A stretch of DNA of 64,000 nucleotides, taken from Actinomycetes bacterium (GTDB lineage Bacteria > Actinomycetota > Acidimicrobiia > Acidimicrobiales > Ilumatobacteraceae). Below the pieces are notes generated by a model. It was not told the DNA's origin. It worked only from the letters and a program-made list of their open reading frames with translations, and ran no database searches. A program made the position numbers and the translations under genes. The stretch covers positions 124,001-188,000 of the forward strand of contig JANYCT010000040.1 of NCBI GenBank assembly GCA_025360105.1. Reading direction: 5' to 3'. This document shows, piece by piece, positions 39,778 through 49,274 of the stretch. The first letter of the stretch is position 1. Each line of letters begins with the position of its first letter.

Positions 39778-40780
39778 CGTCGCGCTTTCTTACAGTCGTG
39801 GTGCGATTTCGGTGCCGTTTGGTCGGTGGTGCCAGCCGGTTTCGGTACGTGTGACGGTGACGTTGTCGGTGTGCTTTCGAGCGACATCGGTTGGCGGATA
39901 ACAGGACGGCTTCGCGGACGGCTCCGGTGAACAGACGAGATTTGCGGCCGAGATCGATGACACGACCGGTGGTATCGCTGACCACTTTGCGGATGTTGCC
40001 GAGGAGGGCGGCGATCACGAGGTCATGCGGGTCGACGGGTGCACCGGATGCGGTGTGACACATCCACAGCCGTTCGGACATCCCACGGTCACCGAGGTCG
40101 TCGGTGACGTGACCGAACTGGTTGCGGATCGCGTACCGGAGTGTGGTTTCGTTGGTGAAGATGTTGACCAACGGCGTATCACTGCCGCTGCCGCTACCGG
40201 TGCCGGCGTTGTTGTTCATGATGGCGATGAATGCGTCGTAGCGGCGTTGCTTGTTCGTACGTGGGAGCGGGTACTCATTCGCGCAGTCACCGTATTGGTT
40301 CGAACGCCAGTCGATGTCGTGCTCCAGTTCGATTGCGGCGTGCCGGTCAATGAACTCGTTGAGTTGACACACGGGTCGGAACTCGCGGAGTCGCAAACCC
40401 CTTGCATGGCTCAGCAGCAACTCCTCGGAGTCGGCGAGCGGATGTCCGCTGCGCGGGTTGCTGTGTAACCCGACGAGCGGGCGCAACTGATCGATGCCGA
40501 TCTCACTGGCCGCGACAGCCTTCGCGATCACCGGCAGATCGGCCAGAAGTTTCGCCACCTGCGTGAGGTGCAACGCGGTGAACCGGGCGGAATTCGTGAC
40601 CGCTTGCAGCCATGAGGTGACGTTGTGATGCGCGTCATCAACCAAGGCCACGGAAACCGGAACGCCTCGTCGGCCTCGGACAGATCGAAACGGGCAGATT
40701 CGTCATCGAAGAACGAATCCGTCGAGAACGATCGGGGAAGATCAGTACCGGCCCCAAAATAGACCATACGTACGACCACA
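39761..40780 (-). pseudogene. decayed DUF222/13E12-type protein (frameshift near its start, HNH module lost)
   Basis: Frame 40528-40779 (FDLSEADEAF) and frame 39761-40651 (ALVDDAHHNVTSWLQAV...FTGAVREAVLLSANRC) join only by a frameshift; the HNH Cys/His module expected after LSANRC is replaced by a basic tail. Confidence 0.6.
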
Positions 40781-40909
40781 ACCCCAAACCGTACATTCGT
40801 TTGGAATCTTCGTGGCAGGGTCTGGTCGCGCTCTGGCCACGCTCATCAACGACGTCGGCTACCGTCGAGACTGCAGAGATAGAGCTGCACAATGACACGG
40901 AGACCCGAG

Positions 40910-42124
40910 ATGAGTTCTGCAACCACGCTAGACATTGATGACCTCAAACAGGCTGTATGCCTCGAGGTCGATCGGCTTACCCCAGCGCTGCTTCACGCCA
41001 GCCACGAGATCCACGCGCACCCCGAACTGAACTTCGAGGAGCACTTCGCGCACGACCTCCTCACCGAGTTGCTCGATCGGGCGGGCCTGTCTCCCACGCG
41101 GCATGCCTACGGCGTCGAAACTGCGTTCGAGGCACGCATTGGCGAGCGCGGCCACGACGTCGCCGTGCTGTGCGAGTACGACGCACTACCGGCGATCGGG
41201 CACGCCTGCGGACACAACATCATTGCGACCGCAGGCCTCGGTGCCGGGCTTGCTGCAGCAACGGTTGCCGAGCGCGCTGGCGGTCGGCTGCGCATCGTGG
41301 GCACACCCGCAGAAGAGGGTGGCGGTGGCAAGATCGCGATGGCGCGCAACGGCGCCTTTGCCGGACTCGACGCCGCGATGATGGTGCATCCAGCCGACGC
41401 CGATCTCATCCGCATGGACGCGATTGCCCTGCAGTCACTCGACGTGCAATTCCACGGTAGGGCGGCCCATGCTGCGGCGGCGCCCCATGAAGGACGTAAC
41501 GCCCTCGACGCGGCCGTGCTCGGATACATGAATGTGGCGGCCTTGCGTCAGCACATTCTGCCGACCGAACGGGTGCATGGCATCTTCACCAAGGGCGGCG
41601 ACAAGGCCAACATCGTTCCTGCCGAAACCGAGATGAATTGGATCGTACGATCGCCGACGATCGCCAGTCTGCAACCGCTCAAGCAGCGAGTGATGGACTG
41701 CCTCGATGGGAGCGCGAGTGCGTGCGGTTGCACCCTGTCAACCAACTGGAAAGACGTCACGTACGCTGACATGATCGACAATGCGCCAATGGTTGCGGCC
41801 TATGTCGCCAACGCCAGCCAGCTCGGTCGTGTCGTGACCGATCCGCGAGCGCTCGGCCGGCAGGTCGTTGGCTCCACAGACATGGGTAACGTCAGTTATC
41901 TCGTGCCCTCGATCCACCCGATGATCCAGGTGGCACCTGCGGGAGTCGCCATCCACACCATCGAGTTCGCAACGTGGGCCGCAAGCGCAGACGGTGACCG
42001 AGCCGTCATCGACGGCGCCAAGGCCATGGCGATGACGGTGATCGATCTGTGGCGTCAGTCCGGCCTGATGGAGTCCGTGCGCGCGGCCTTTGACCAACGA
42101 CCCAGCGGCGTCGAAGTTCTCTAG
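40910..42124 (+). CDS. M20 family amidohydrolase/metallopeptidase (AbgB-like)
   Basis: HEIHAHPELNFEE, LCEYDALPAIGHACGHNIIATAGLGAGLAA, GTPAEEGGGGK; start 40892 or 40910. Confidence 0.92.
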   Translation: MSSATTLDIDDLKQAVCLEVDRLTPALLHASHEIHAHPELNFEEHFAHDLLTELLDRAGLSPTRHAYGVETAFEARIGERGHDVAVLCEYDALPAIGHACGHNIIATAGLGAGLAAATVAERAGGRLRIVGTPAEEGGGGKIAMARNGAFAGLDAAMMVHPADADLIRMDAIALQSLDVQFHGRAAHAAAAPHEGRNALDAAVLGYMNVAALRQHILPTERVHGIFTKGGDKANIVPAETEMNWIVRSPTIASLQPLKQRVMDCLDGSASACGCTLSTNWKDVTYADMIDNAPMVAAYVANASQLGRVVTDPRALGRQVVGSTDMGNVSYLVPSIHPMIQVAPAGVAIHTIEFATWAASADGDRAVIDGAKAMAMTVIDLWRQSGLMESVRAAFDQRPSGVEVL

Positions 42125-42188
42125 CCCCTGCTCACGGCTCACGCGCAATACCATCGCGCGGGCTCCGGCACCCGTAAGCTCGTCTGTC

Positions 42189-43790
42189 GTGACGGTCTAC
42201 GTCCCCGAAGAATTCACAACTGAAGAGAGCGACGTACTGCGTCGATACTTCTCGAACCTCGACGGCCCCGTGTTCGCATTGGTCAACCTGCCCGAGGTCG
42301 TCAAGGGCGCCCTCTTTGCGCGCTACAGCCGCAGTCCCAAGAGCCTGCGTCGTCTGTTCCTCGACGAATTCGTCGGCGACCTCGACATCAGCGGCGATCA
42401 GAGCGTCGACGCCACCGTCGGTCTCGAGCGCGCCGAGGAGCTCTACGAGAAGGTCTTCTTCGAGTACGGAGACGATTCGGTCGCGCAACTCGGCGGCGTG
42501 CACCTCGCCTGCGAGCAGGCCTCGAACATCTTGACCAAAGTGCTCGAATGGGGTCGGCTGATGAGCTACCTCGAGCAGAGCACGCGCTATATCGCCTACG
42601 ACGCCCGTCTCGGTGGGCGCTATCGCTTCTATCGCGATCCCGCAGTGCTGAACAGTGCGTTCGGTACGCGCTATGTGGGTGACATGGACCGAATGTTCGA
42701 CGCGTACAGCCTGCTCATCAACAAAGTCACCGAGCACGTGCGCGCCACCGTTCCACGTGGTCCCAACGACAGCGATTTCATTTATCGTCAGGCCACCCGC
42801 GCCAAGGGCCTCGACGCTGTTCGCGGTGTGCTTCCCGCGGCTGCACTCAGCAACGTCGGCATCTACGGCACGGGACAAGCGTTCGAGATGCTGTTGCTGC
42901 GCATGCGGTCACACCCTCTCCCCGAAGCGCAGCATTACGCAGAACTCATGCTGCACGAGCTCCGCAAAGTGATTCCCAGCTTCCTGCGGCGTGTTGATCT
43001 GCCCGAGCGAGGCGGCCAATGGAGCACCTACATGGCCACCACCCGCGATCGCACGGCTGAGCTTGTCGACGGAATCTTCGGCGGCACGCCGGTGGAGCCT
43101 GCACCCACGGTGGACCTGCTCGACTGGGATCCCGAGGCCGAGGACAAGTTGCTCGCCGCCATCTGCTACTCGCACACAAATCTTCCTGAGTCGCAGATCC
43201 TTACCAGGGTGCGCACACTGGGCACCGATGAGCGTATTGCGCTCATCCGTGCCTATGTCGGCGATCGCGAGAATCGCCGACATCGCCCTGGACGTGCCTT
43301 CGAACGCGTCGACTACCGCTTCGACGTGGTGAGCGATTACGGCGCGTTCCGTGACATGCAGCGGCACCGCATGCTCACCATCGAATGGCAGCCGCTCACG
43401 CCCAACCACGGCTATGTGCGGCCAGATCTGGTCGACGGCGCGGGCATGGGCGACGTGTTCGACGACGCGATGGCCCGCTCTGCTGCGCTCTACGACGCGC
43501 TTCGCCACGACTTCCCGCATCAAGCCAGCTATGCGGTGTCGATGGCGTATCGAATTCGGTACTCGATGCAGTTCAACGCCCGCGAGGCAATGCACATGCT
43601 CGAGTTACGATCCTCGCCCCAGGGTCACCCTGCGTACCGACGGGTCGCGCTCGAGATGCACCGCCTCATTGCGGTCAAGGCCGGGCATCACGCGATCGCC
43701 CAGGCGATGTCGCATATGACCGACGAGGTGCCCGAACTGGAGCGACTTGAATCGGAGCGCCGCGCCGAGCAGCGCCGGCAGCAGACCTGA
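42189..43790 (+). CDS. thyX: ThyX-like protein (double-length, two-domain)
   Basis: N-half EWGRLMSYLEQSTRYIAYD, C-half FRDMQRHRMLTIEWQPLTPNHGY; GTG start. Confidence 0.8.
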   Translation: MTVYVPEEFTTEESDVLRRYFSNLDGPVFALVNLPEVVKGALFARYSRSPKSLRRLFLDEFVGDLDISGDQSVDATVGLERAEELYEKVFFEYGDDSVAQLGGVHLACEQASNILTKVLEWGRLMSYLEQSTRYIAYDARLGGRYRFYRDPAVLNSAFGTRYVGDMDRMFDAYSLLINKVTEHVRATVPRGPNDSDFIYRQATRAKGLDAVRGVLPAAALSNVGIYGTGQAFEMLLLRMRSHPLPEAQHYAELMLHELRKVIPSFLRRVDLPERGGQWSTYMATTRDRTAELVDGIFGGTPVEPAPTVDLLDWDPEAEDKLLAAICYSHTNLPESQILTRVRTLGTDERIALIRAYVGDRENRRHRPGRAFERVDYRFDVVSDYGAFRDMQRHRMLTIEWQPLTPNHGYVRPDLVDGAGMGDVFDDAMARSAALYDALRHDFPHQASYAVSMAYRIRYSMQFNAREAMHMLELRSSPQGHPAYRRVALEMHRLIAVKAGHHAIAQAMSHMTDEVPELERLESERRAEQRRQQT

Positions 43791-43932
43791 CATCAGACCT
43801 GACCGGGTCGTTTCCGCGAAATCGGTCGGGTTTTCGATGAGGTGACGGTTGTCACTTGACTTCCCGAAGAAGTCCGGTCGATTCCCCACGTATGATCCCC
43901 GCCCGCGCCGGGCGTTTCGATGAGGAGATCAC

Positions 43933-44439
43933 ATGGCTGATGACGACGAGATGATCGACCCCGAGGACGAGATCCCCGACCCTGAGGCCGAAGAGCCCGA
44001 AGATGTCGATCCGGAACTCGACCCCGACGAACTCGACGAGGAAGAGCTCGAGGCCGACGACGAGTTCGGCGTCATCGACGACGAGTTCGTCGAGGCCGAG
44101 CCCGAGGAGGACGCGGACGAGGACACCGACGGCCCGGTGCGGCGCGCCGTCGCCACCGAAGACGACGATGACGACGACATGCTCGCGCCCGACGATGTCG
44201 AAGCCGACCTTGACACGATCCTCAAGGACCGCCTCGTCGCCACCGACGACGGCGACGATGATGACGACGAACCCGAAGATCGAGCCGAGGCATCCGATCG
44301 TCTGCAGCCGAAGCGTTCCGATGAGCGACTCTGCCCGAGCTGCTTTCTGCTCGTGCGTAATGGAGCGCCTACATGCCCGATCGGCGACGACGACTGTCCG
44401 CTTCTGAGCAAGACCCCTCGTCCGAGCAAGAAGAAGTGA
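43933..44439 (+). CDS. highly acidic protein with C-terminal zinc-ribbon-like Cys motif (DUF4193-like)
   Basis: Long Asp/Glu tracts then RLCPSCFLLVRNGAPTCPIGDDDCPLL. Confidence 0.65.
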   Translation: MADDDEMIDPEDEIPDPEAEEPEDVDPELDPDELDEEELEADDEFGVIDDEFVEAEPEEDADEDTDGPVRRAVATEDDDDDDMLAPDDVEADLDTILKDRLVATDDGDDDDDEPEDRAEASDRLQPKRSDERLCPSCFLLVRNGAPTCPIGDDDCPLLSKTPRPSKKK

Positions 44440-44443
44440 CTCA

Positions 44444-44959
44444 ATGGCCGATGCCAACGATCCGGTTGGTCGTCTGATCGACCTCGCGCTCTACGCTCCG
44501 GTCGGGTTGCTCACGCTTGCCCAACAGGAGCTTCCCGGACTGATTGCAACCGGCAGGACGCGCGTCGACAATCAACTCACGCTGGCGCGATTCATCGGCA
44601 AGATGGTGGTGCGACAGGGCGGCAACGAGTTCAAACGTCGGATGCAGGCCGCCGAGCAGGCACGTCGCGAGCCCCCACTCGCGCCGCAGCCAGAGCCCCT
44701 GGCGCTCACAGTCGTCACCGCTGCCGCAATCGACCACATGCCGAAACGGTCGGCGCGCACGGCCCCCTCGCTACGCGCAGGCGCTGGCCCAGAGGACACG
44801 CTGCCCATCGACGGATACGACAGCCTCGCCGCCTCTCAGGTGGTGCTGCGCTTGGGCTCGCTGAATACCAAAGAGCTCGAGTCCGTGCGCCGCTACGAGG
44901 AGCGAAACCGTTCCCGCCGCACCATCCTGGGCAAGATCGCCCAGCTGCAGGCGCGCTGA
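44444..44959 (+). CDS. conserved hypothetical protein
   Basis: MADANDPVGRLIDLALYAPVGLLTLAQQELPGLIATGRTRVDNQL; directly follows the acidic protein gene. Confidence 0.6.
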   Translation: MADANDPVGRLIDLALYAPVGLLTLAQQELPGLIATGRTRVDNQLTLARFIGKMVVRQGGNEFKRRMQAAEQARREPPLAPQPEPLALTVVTAAAIDHMPKRSARTAPSLRAGAGPEDTLPIDGYDSLAASQVVLRLGSLNTKELESVRRYEERNRSRRTILGKIAQLQAR

Positions 44960-44962
44960 TCC

Positions 44963-45427
44963 ATGGATCCCATCGTGCGGCGGGCAGAGCCCACGGACGC
45001 CGCAGATCTCACCCGCATGCAAGCAATTGTCCGTGCCGGTATGGTCAACGTCCGTGGCGGCGCGCTCCGCCTGGCCGAATGCGAGCGGATCACCGATTGG
45101 TTGGCCCTGATGAGCGATCAGGCCGCTGTTGTGCTCGTGGGCACCCTCGACGATGCGGTCGTCAGCTACATGGTGATGCACCTGTCATCGTCGAAAGATC
45201 GCGGCATCATCAGGCATGCCTACGTCGAGGCAGAGGCTCGCGAACTCGGACTCGGTGACACCCTCGTCGAGGTAGCGATCGCAGCAGTGCGCGCGGCGGG
45301 TCTGGCCGGCATCGAAGCTGTTGCCCTGCCAGGAGATCGCGAGACCAAGAACCTCTACGAACGTGCCGGGCTGACCGCGCGCAAGCTCACGGTGTATGCG
45401 TCGCTAGCAGCGACACCGCTGAGCTGA
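44963..45427 (+). CDS. GNAT family N-acetyltransferase
   Basis: MDPIVRRAEPTDAADLTRMQA...HAYVEAEARELGLGDTLVEVAIAAVRAAGLAGIEAVALPGDRETKNLYERAGL. Confidence 0.8.
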   Translation: MDPIVRRAEPTDAADLTRMQAIVRAGMVNVRGGALRLAECERITDWLALMSDQAAVVLVGTLDDAVVSYMVMHLSSSKDRGIIRHAYVEAEARELGLGDTLVEVAIAAVRAAGLAGIEAVALPGDRETKNLYERAGLTARKLTVYASLAATPLS

Positions 45428-45432
45428 TTGGG

Positions 45433-46218
45433 CTACTTGCCCTGCCAGTTCGGAAGTCGCTTCTCGATGAACGCGGTGAGGCCCTCTTTGGTGTCTTCGC
45501 TCTGCATCACCTGTGCGAACTCACTGTTGGTCAGGTTCTTGAGCGTCTCGTCGTCGCTATAGGCGGCGGCTAGGACGACCTTGCGGCTGGCGTACACGGC
45601 CAACGGCGCAGCTGCCGTGATTTGGGTGGCCAACGTCATGGCTTCGTCGAAGGCTTCGCCGGGCTCGGCCAGACGAGAGACGAGACCGAGCTCGTATGCA
45701 CGCTGCGCAGTGAAGGGCTCGCCGGTGAGGATGGCCTCCATCGCCGCGGCCTGACCGATTGCGCGGGGGAGTCGGAACAGCCCGCCAGCGCCAGCAATGA
45801 GATTGCGCTTCACCTCAGCCAGACCGAACGATGAACGCGTGCTTGCGACCACGAGATCTGCGGCGAGCACGATCTCGCAGCCACCCGCAGTTGCGAGACC
45901 ATCGACGGCAACAACGATCGGTTTGGTGCGCTCGCGATACACGAATCCAGCAAACCCGCCCCGGCGGGTATTTAACCCCCCGGCCTGACCGCTGTTGATT
46001 GCCTTCAGATCTGCACCAGCGCAGAACACGGGCCGCTCCTGGCCGGCGGTGTTGGCACGCAGCACACCGACCCATACCTCGGGGTCAGCCTCGAGCGCGT
46101 CGATGGCTGCCTCCATCGCAGTGGCGACGTCGCCGTTGATGGCATTGCGCGCCTCTGGACGATTGAGGGTGATGACCGCGATGCGGCCCTGTGTTTCGTA
46201 CTCGACGATGTCTGACAT
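45433..46218 (-). CDS. enoyl-CoA hydratase/isomerase (crotonase) family protein
   Basis: VITLNRPEARNAINGD, VFCAGADLKAINSG, ATAGGCEIVLAADLVVAS. Confidence 0.92.
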   Translation of the reverse strand: MSDIVEYETQGRIAVITLNRPEARNAINGDVATAMEAAIDALEADPEVWVGVLRANTAGQERPVFCAGADLKAINSGQAGGLNTRRGGFAGFVYRERTKPIVVAVDGLATAGGCEIVLAADLVVASTRSSFGLAEVKRNLIAGAGGLFRLPRAIGQAAAMEAILTGEPFTAQRAYELGLVSRLAEPGEAFDEAMTLATQITAAAPLAVYASRKVVLAAAYSDDETLKNLTNSEFAQVMQSEDTKEGLTAFIEKRLPNWQGK

Positions 46219-46268
46219 GACATCGATGGTAGAGGCGAGCGTGGCTCGGGTGCGAACCGATCCGAGAC

Positions 46269-47825
46269 TCACACCGTTTCGGAGGTGGTCTCCACGATGG
46301 ACGGGTCTGTGTCCGCAACCGGTGGTGCGTCGGCGGTGACCGCTTCAGCCGCAACAGTTTCGGCCGTCACAGTTCCGGCGACGACTACTTCAACTGCTAC
46401 TTCTGCGACCGGTATGAGCTCGACAGCGGCCTCCACAGGCGCAACAGGCACCGTCTGCTTGGGTGCTTTGGGTGAGCCACCGGTAGACGTCTTCGGAGCC
46501 CCTGCCTTACGAACCGGCGCACCCGGGCGCGTGGGGCGCATTGGCTTGGGCATCGTGGAACCGGCGGTAACCTCGAAGCCGAACAACGCTGCAATGTGCG
46601 GGAGTGCCGGTGCGAGACGTTTCACCGTTGCGGTCAGTTCGTCGCTGAGTTGCGTGGGTGGTGCGACTGGCTTGATCAACGCACGACAAGGCGCGAACGC
46701 GGCAGCTTCGAGTACAGCTGACCAGCGGTCGGGCATCGCATCGGCTGTGAGCGACGCCGTAGCGGCGTCGGCGAGCAGCGTTGCCAATTCGGCCGGAAAA
46801 CGCACGCCTGCCTTGGGAGGTTGCGACGACAGCTTGAGCGCACGAACCACTCGGCCAACACCGATGGCAGCGGTGATGTCGTCGAGCCACAACAGCAACT
46901 CGCTTTCCTGCTTGGCGATCAGCGCAGCCTTGAGCTCGGCAGCGAGAGCACGCGTACTCTCGTCGCGGGCAATCACGGGGTCTTCCGACGACGCGACGAC
47001 AGATCGCAAATCGGGCAGTGCCAGTTCGGCCAGGTCTGACTTGGCAGCCTCGGCACGATCCAGCCATTCAGCGACGCGCAGCTTTGGGAGCAGCTGCTCG
47101 GCCATCTGAATGAGGCCTGCGGCGGGAATCTCTTCCTTGCCCTCGGCCTTCAGGCGAGCGTTCTGTTCTTGCACCGCTTGACGTACAGCAGGGATACCAC
47201 CCTGCAGCGCTCGTTCGGCGACGGGTCGCTGCGCCTCGGGCAGGTCGGCCAACACGGCGCTGCGGTGGGCGCGGCCCGGCTTGAGGCGCTTGGGCTTCGG
47301 GCGCTGCTCGAGTTCTGGGGGTGGTGTGAAGTTGGGACGGATTCTACGGCTGCGGTCGGCGCCTGTGGTGTCTCCCGGAGCACGCGCTGGTCGGTTGTCA
47401 TCGCGCCGCGGACGACGATCAGCATCGGAGCGCGGCGCACGGTCGGCGTCACTTCTAGGCGGCCGATCGCCATCGGGACGACGAGGCGGACGGTCACGAC
47501 GATCGCCGCGATCACTCCGATTGCCGCGATCATTCCGGTCGTGCTTGGCGAGCTGTTGGGTGACCGGCTCGAAGTCGCGCGAGCTAGGCAGAATTTCCAG
47601 TAGCCCACTCTTGTCGGCCTTGGCCTTGATCGGCGCAACGCTGAGTACTCGTGAACCATCGAGCTCGACCTCGACATCGGCGCGCAACACGTCGCCGACT
47701 TTGGAGGCATCAGGAAGGACGGCCGAGTCGAGCATGCCCTTTGGCTCGCGAGCCCCAGCTGCGCGCCACGTCCAGGTGCCGTCGGGGCGCGTGCTCGTTA
47801 GTTCGATCTCAATCCTGCGGGACAT
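46269..47825 (-). CDS. hypothetical protein with Arg/Asp-rich disordered region (possible nucleic-acid binding)
   Basis: 518 aa; RNDRGNRSDRGDRRDRPPRRPDGDRPPRSDADRAPRSDADRRPRRDDNRPAR linker followed by a helical domain. Confidence 0.65.
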   Translation of the reverse strand: MSRRIEIELTSTRPDGTWTWRAAGAREPKGMLDSAVLPDASKVGDVLRADVEVELDGSRVLSVAPIKAKADKSGLLEILPSSRDFEPVTQQLAKHDRNDRGNRSDRGDRRDRPPRRPDGDRPPRSDADRAPRSDADRRPRRDDNRPARAPGDTTGADRSRRIRPNFTPPPELEQRPKPKRLKPGRAHRSAVLADLPEAQRPVAERALQGGIPAVRQAVQEQNARLKAEGKEEIPAAGLIQMAEQLLPKLRVAEWLDRAEAAKSDLAELALPDLRSVVASSEDPVIARDESTRALAAELKAALIAKQESELLLWLDDITAAIGVGRVVRALKLSSQPPKAGVRFPAELATLLADAATASLTADAMPDRWSAVLEAAAFAPCRALIKPVAPPTQLSDELTATVKRLAPALPHIAALFGFEVTAGSTMPKPMRPTRPGAPVRKAGAPKTSTGGSPKAPKQTVPVAPVEAAVELIPVAEVAVEVVVAGTVTAETVAAEAVTADAPPVADTDPSIVETTSETV

Positions 47826-47925
47826 ATGGACAGCACGCTATCCGGTCGAGTCACACACTCTGCACCCAGCACTCTCACAACGCCAGGGTTGTTGTTCGAC
47901 GGCCGCTGGTCTGTACCGTTGATAG

Positions 47926-48444
47926 GTGCCGATATACGCACTGGGCAACCAGGTTCCCGAGATTCACCCGGACGCGTTCATCCATCCTGACGCGGTCATC
48001 ATCGGCTCAGTGTTCGTCGGCGCCGACTCCAGCGTTTGGCCCTGCGCAGTGCTGCGCGGCGATGACGGCGAGATCTTCGTGGGAGCGCGCACCTCGATCC
48101 AAGATGGCAGCGTGTTGCACACCACTCCCGAATGGCCAACCACGGTGGGCGATGACTGTGTGATTGGCCACATTGTTCACCTCGAGGGTTGCGTCATCGA
48201 GAATCAGTGTCTGGTGGGCAACGGCTCGATCGTGATGCACAAGGTGAGGGTTCACACGGGTGCAGTCGTTGCCGCCAACTCGGTGCTGCTCAATGGCACC
48301 ATCGTTCCGTCGGGCGCGCTCGCTGCGGGTGTGCCAGCAGTGATCAAACCGGGCAGAGCCAAGATCGAATACATCGACGAGGCGGCGCAGAGCTACGTCA
48401 TTCGCTCGCGCCGCTACCGCAACTCGCTGCGGCGCATCGACTAG
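47926..48444 (+). CDS. gamma-carbonic-anhydrase-like hexapeptide-repeat protein
   Basis: VIIGSVFVGADSSVWPCAVLRGDDGEIFVGARTSIQDGSVLHTT and VIGHIVHLEGCVI; GTG start. Confidence 0.92.
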   Translation: MPIYALGNQVPEIHPDAFIHPDAVIIGSVFVGADSSVWPCAVLRGDDGEIFVGARTSIQDGSVLHTTPEWPTTVGDDCVIGHIVHLEGCVIENQCLVGNGSIVMHKVRVHTGAVVAANSVLLNGTIVPSGALAAGVPAVIKPGRAKIEYIDEAAQSYVIRSRRYRNSLRRID

Positions 48445-48452
48445 TTGCTTCG

Positions 48453-49274
48453 ATGCTGGCTCTGGTGCTTACAGTAGGTCTCGGTGACGTCGAAGTTGCT
48501 TCTGACGAACTCTGGACGCTCGGGGTCGTGGCTGTCGAGGAACGTTCCGGCGTCGCCCCTGGCTCGGTCGAACTGTGGACATCATTGGGCGACGATGTTT
48601 CGTCGGTGACTTCGTCGCTCGAGGGTCTGGGCCATCTGTGGTCGTGGCGGTTCGAGACCGTCGACGAACGCGTGAGCGAAACGTGGCGCGACCACGCGAC
48701 CGTCACATGGATCAGTGACGATCTGTTTGTGCGTCCGGCGTGGCTCAAGGGCGCAGCACCCGATGTCGACGGCGTCCAGGCGATCAGCATCGAGCCCGGC
48801 GCGACGTTCGGGATGGGCGACCATCCCACGACGGTGCTGTCGTTACGGGCGCTGCGCGCAGTGATGTCTCCCGGGGCAACTGTGCTCGATGTCGGATGCG
48901 GCAGTGGCATCTTGGCCATCGCTGCGTGCCTGTTCGGCGCTACGCATGTTCGCGCCATCGACATCTCGCCAGCGGCCGTGCCGACCACCGTCGACAACGC
49001 TGAGCGGAACAATGTGTCCGAACGCATCACCGTCTCAACCACGCCACTGGCGGAAGTCGACGAGCACTTCGACGTGGTGGTCGCGAATATCCTTGCCCCG
49101 GCATTGATCGATCTCGCCGACGACCTCACACGGGCGTTGTCGCCGAGCGGTTCACTCGTGATCAGCGGCATCCTCGCCGAGCGCCACCAACATGTGCTCG
49201 ATGCGCTAGCGCCATTGCGTGTTGTTGACCGGGCCGACCTCGACGGCTGGACGGCGATTACGCTTGCCCGGTAA
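48453..49274 (+). CDS. prmA: ribosomal protein L11 methyltransferase-like protein
   Basis: AISIEPGATFGMGDHPTTVLSLRAL, VLDVGCGSGILAIAA, FDVVVANILAPALIDLA. Confidence 0.9.
   Translation: MLALVLTVGLGDVEVASDELWTLGVVAVEERSGVAPGSVELWTSLGDDVSSVTSSLEGLGHLWSWRFETVDERVSETWRDHATVTWISDDLFVRPAWLKGAAPDVDGVQAISIEPGATFGMGDHPTTVLSLRALRAVMSPGATVLDVGCGSGILAIAACLFGATHVRAIDISPAAVPTTVDNAERNNVSERITVSTTPLAEVDEHFDVVVANILAPALIDLADDLTRALSPSGSLVISGILAERHQHVLDALAPLRVVDRADLDGWTAITLAR

Noticed and set aside
43852-44457. Minus-strand Ser/Val-rich ORFs opposite the acidic protein
   Set aside because: Low-complexity products created by GAC/GAG-rich codons on the plus strand.
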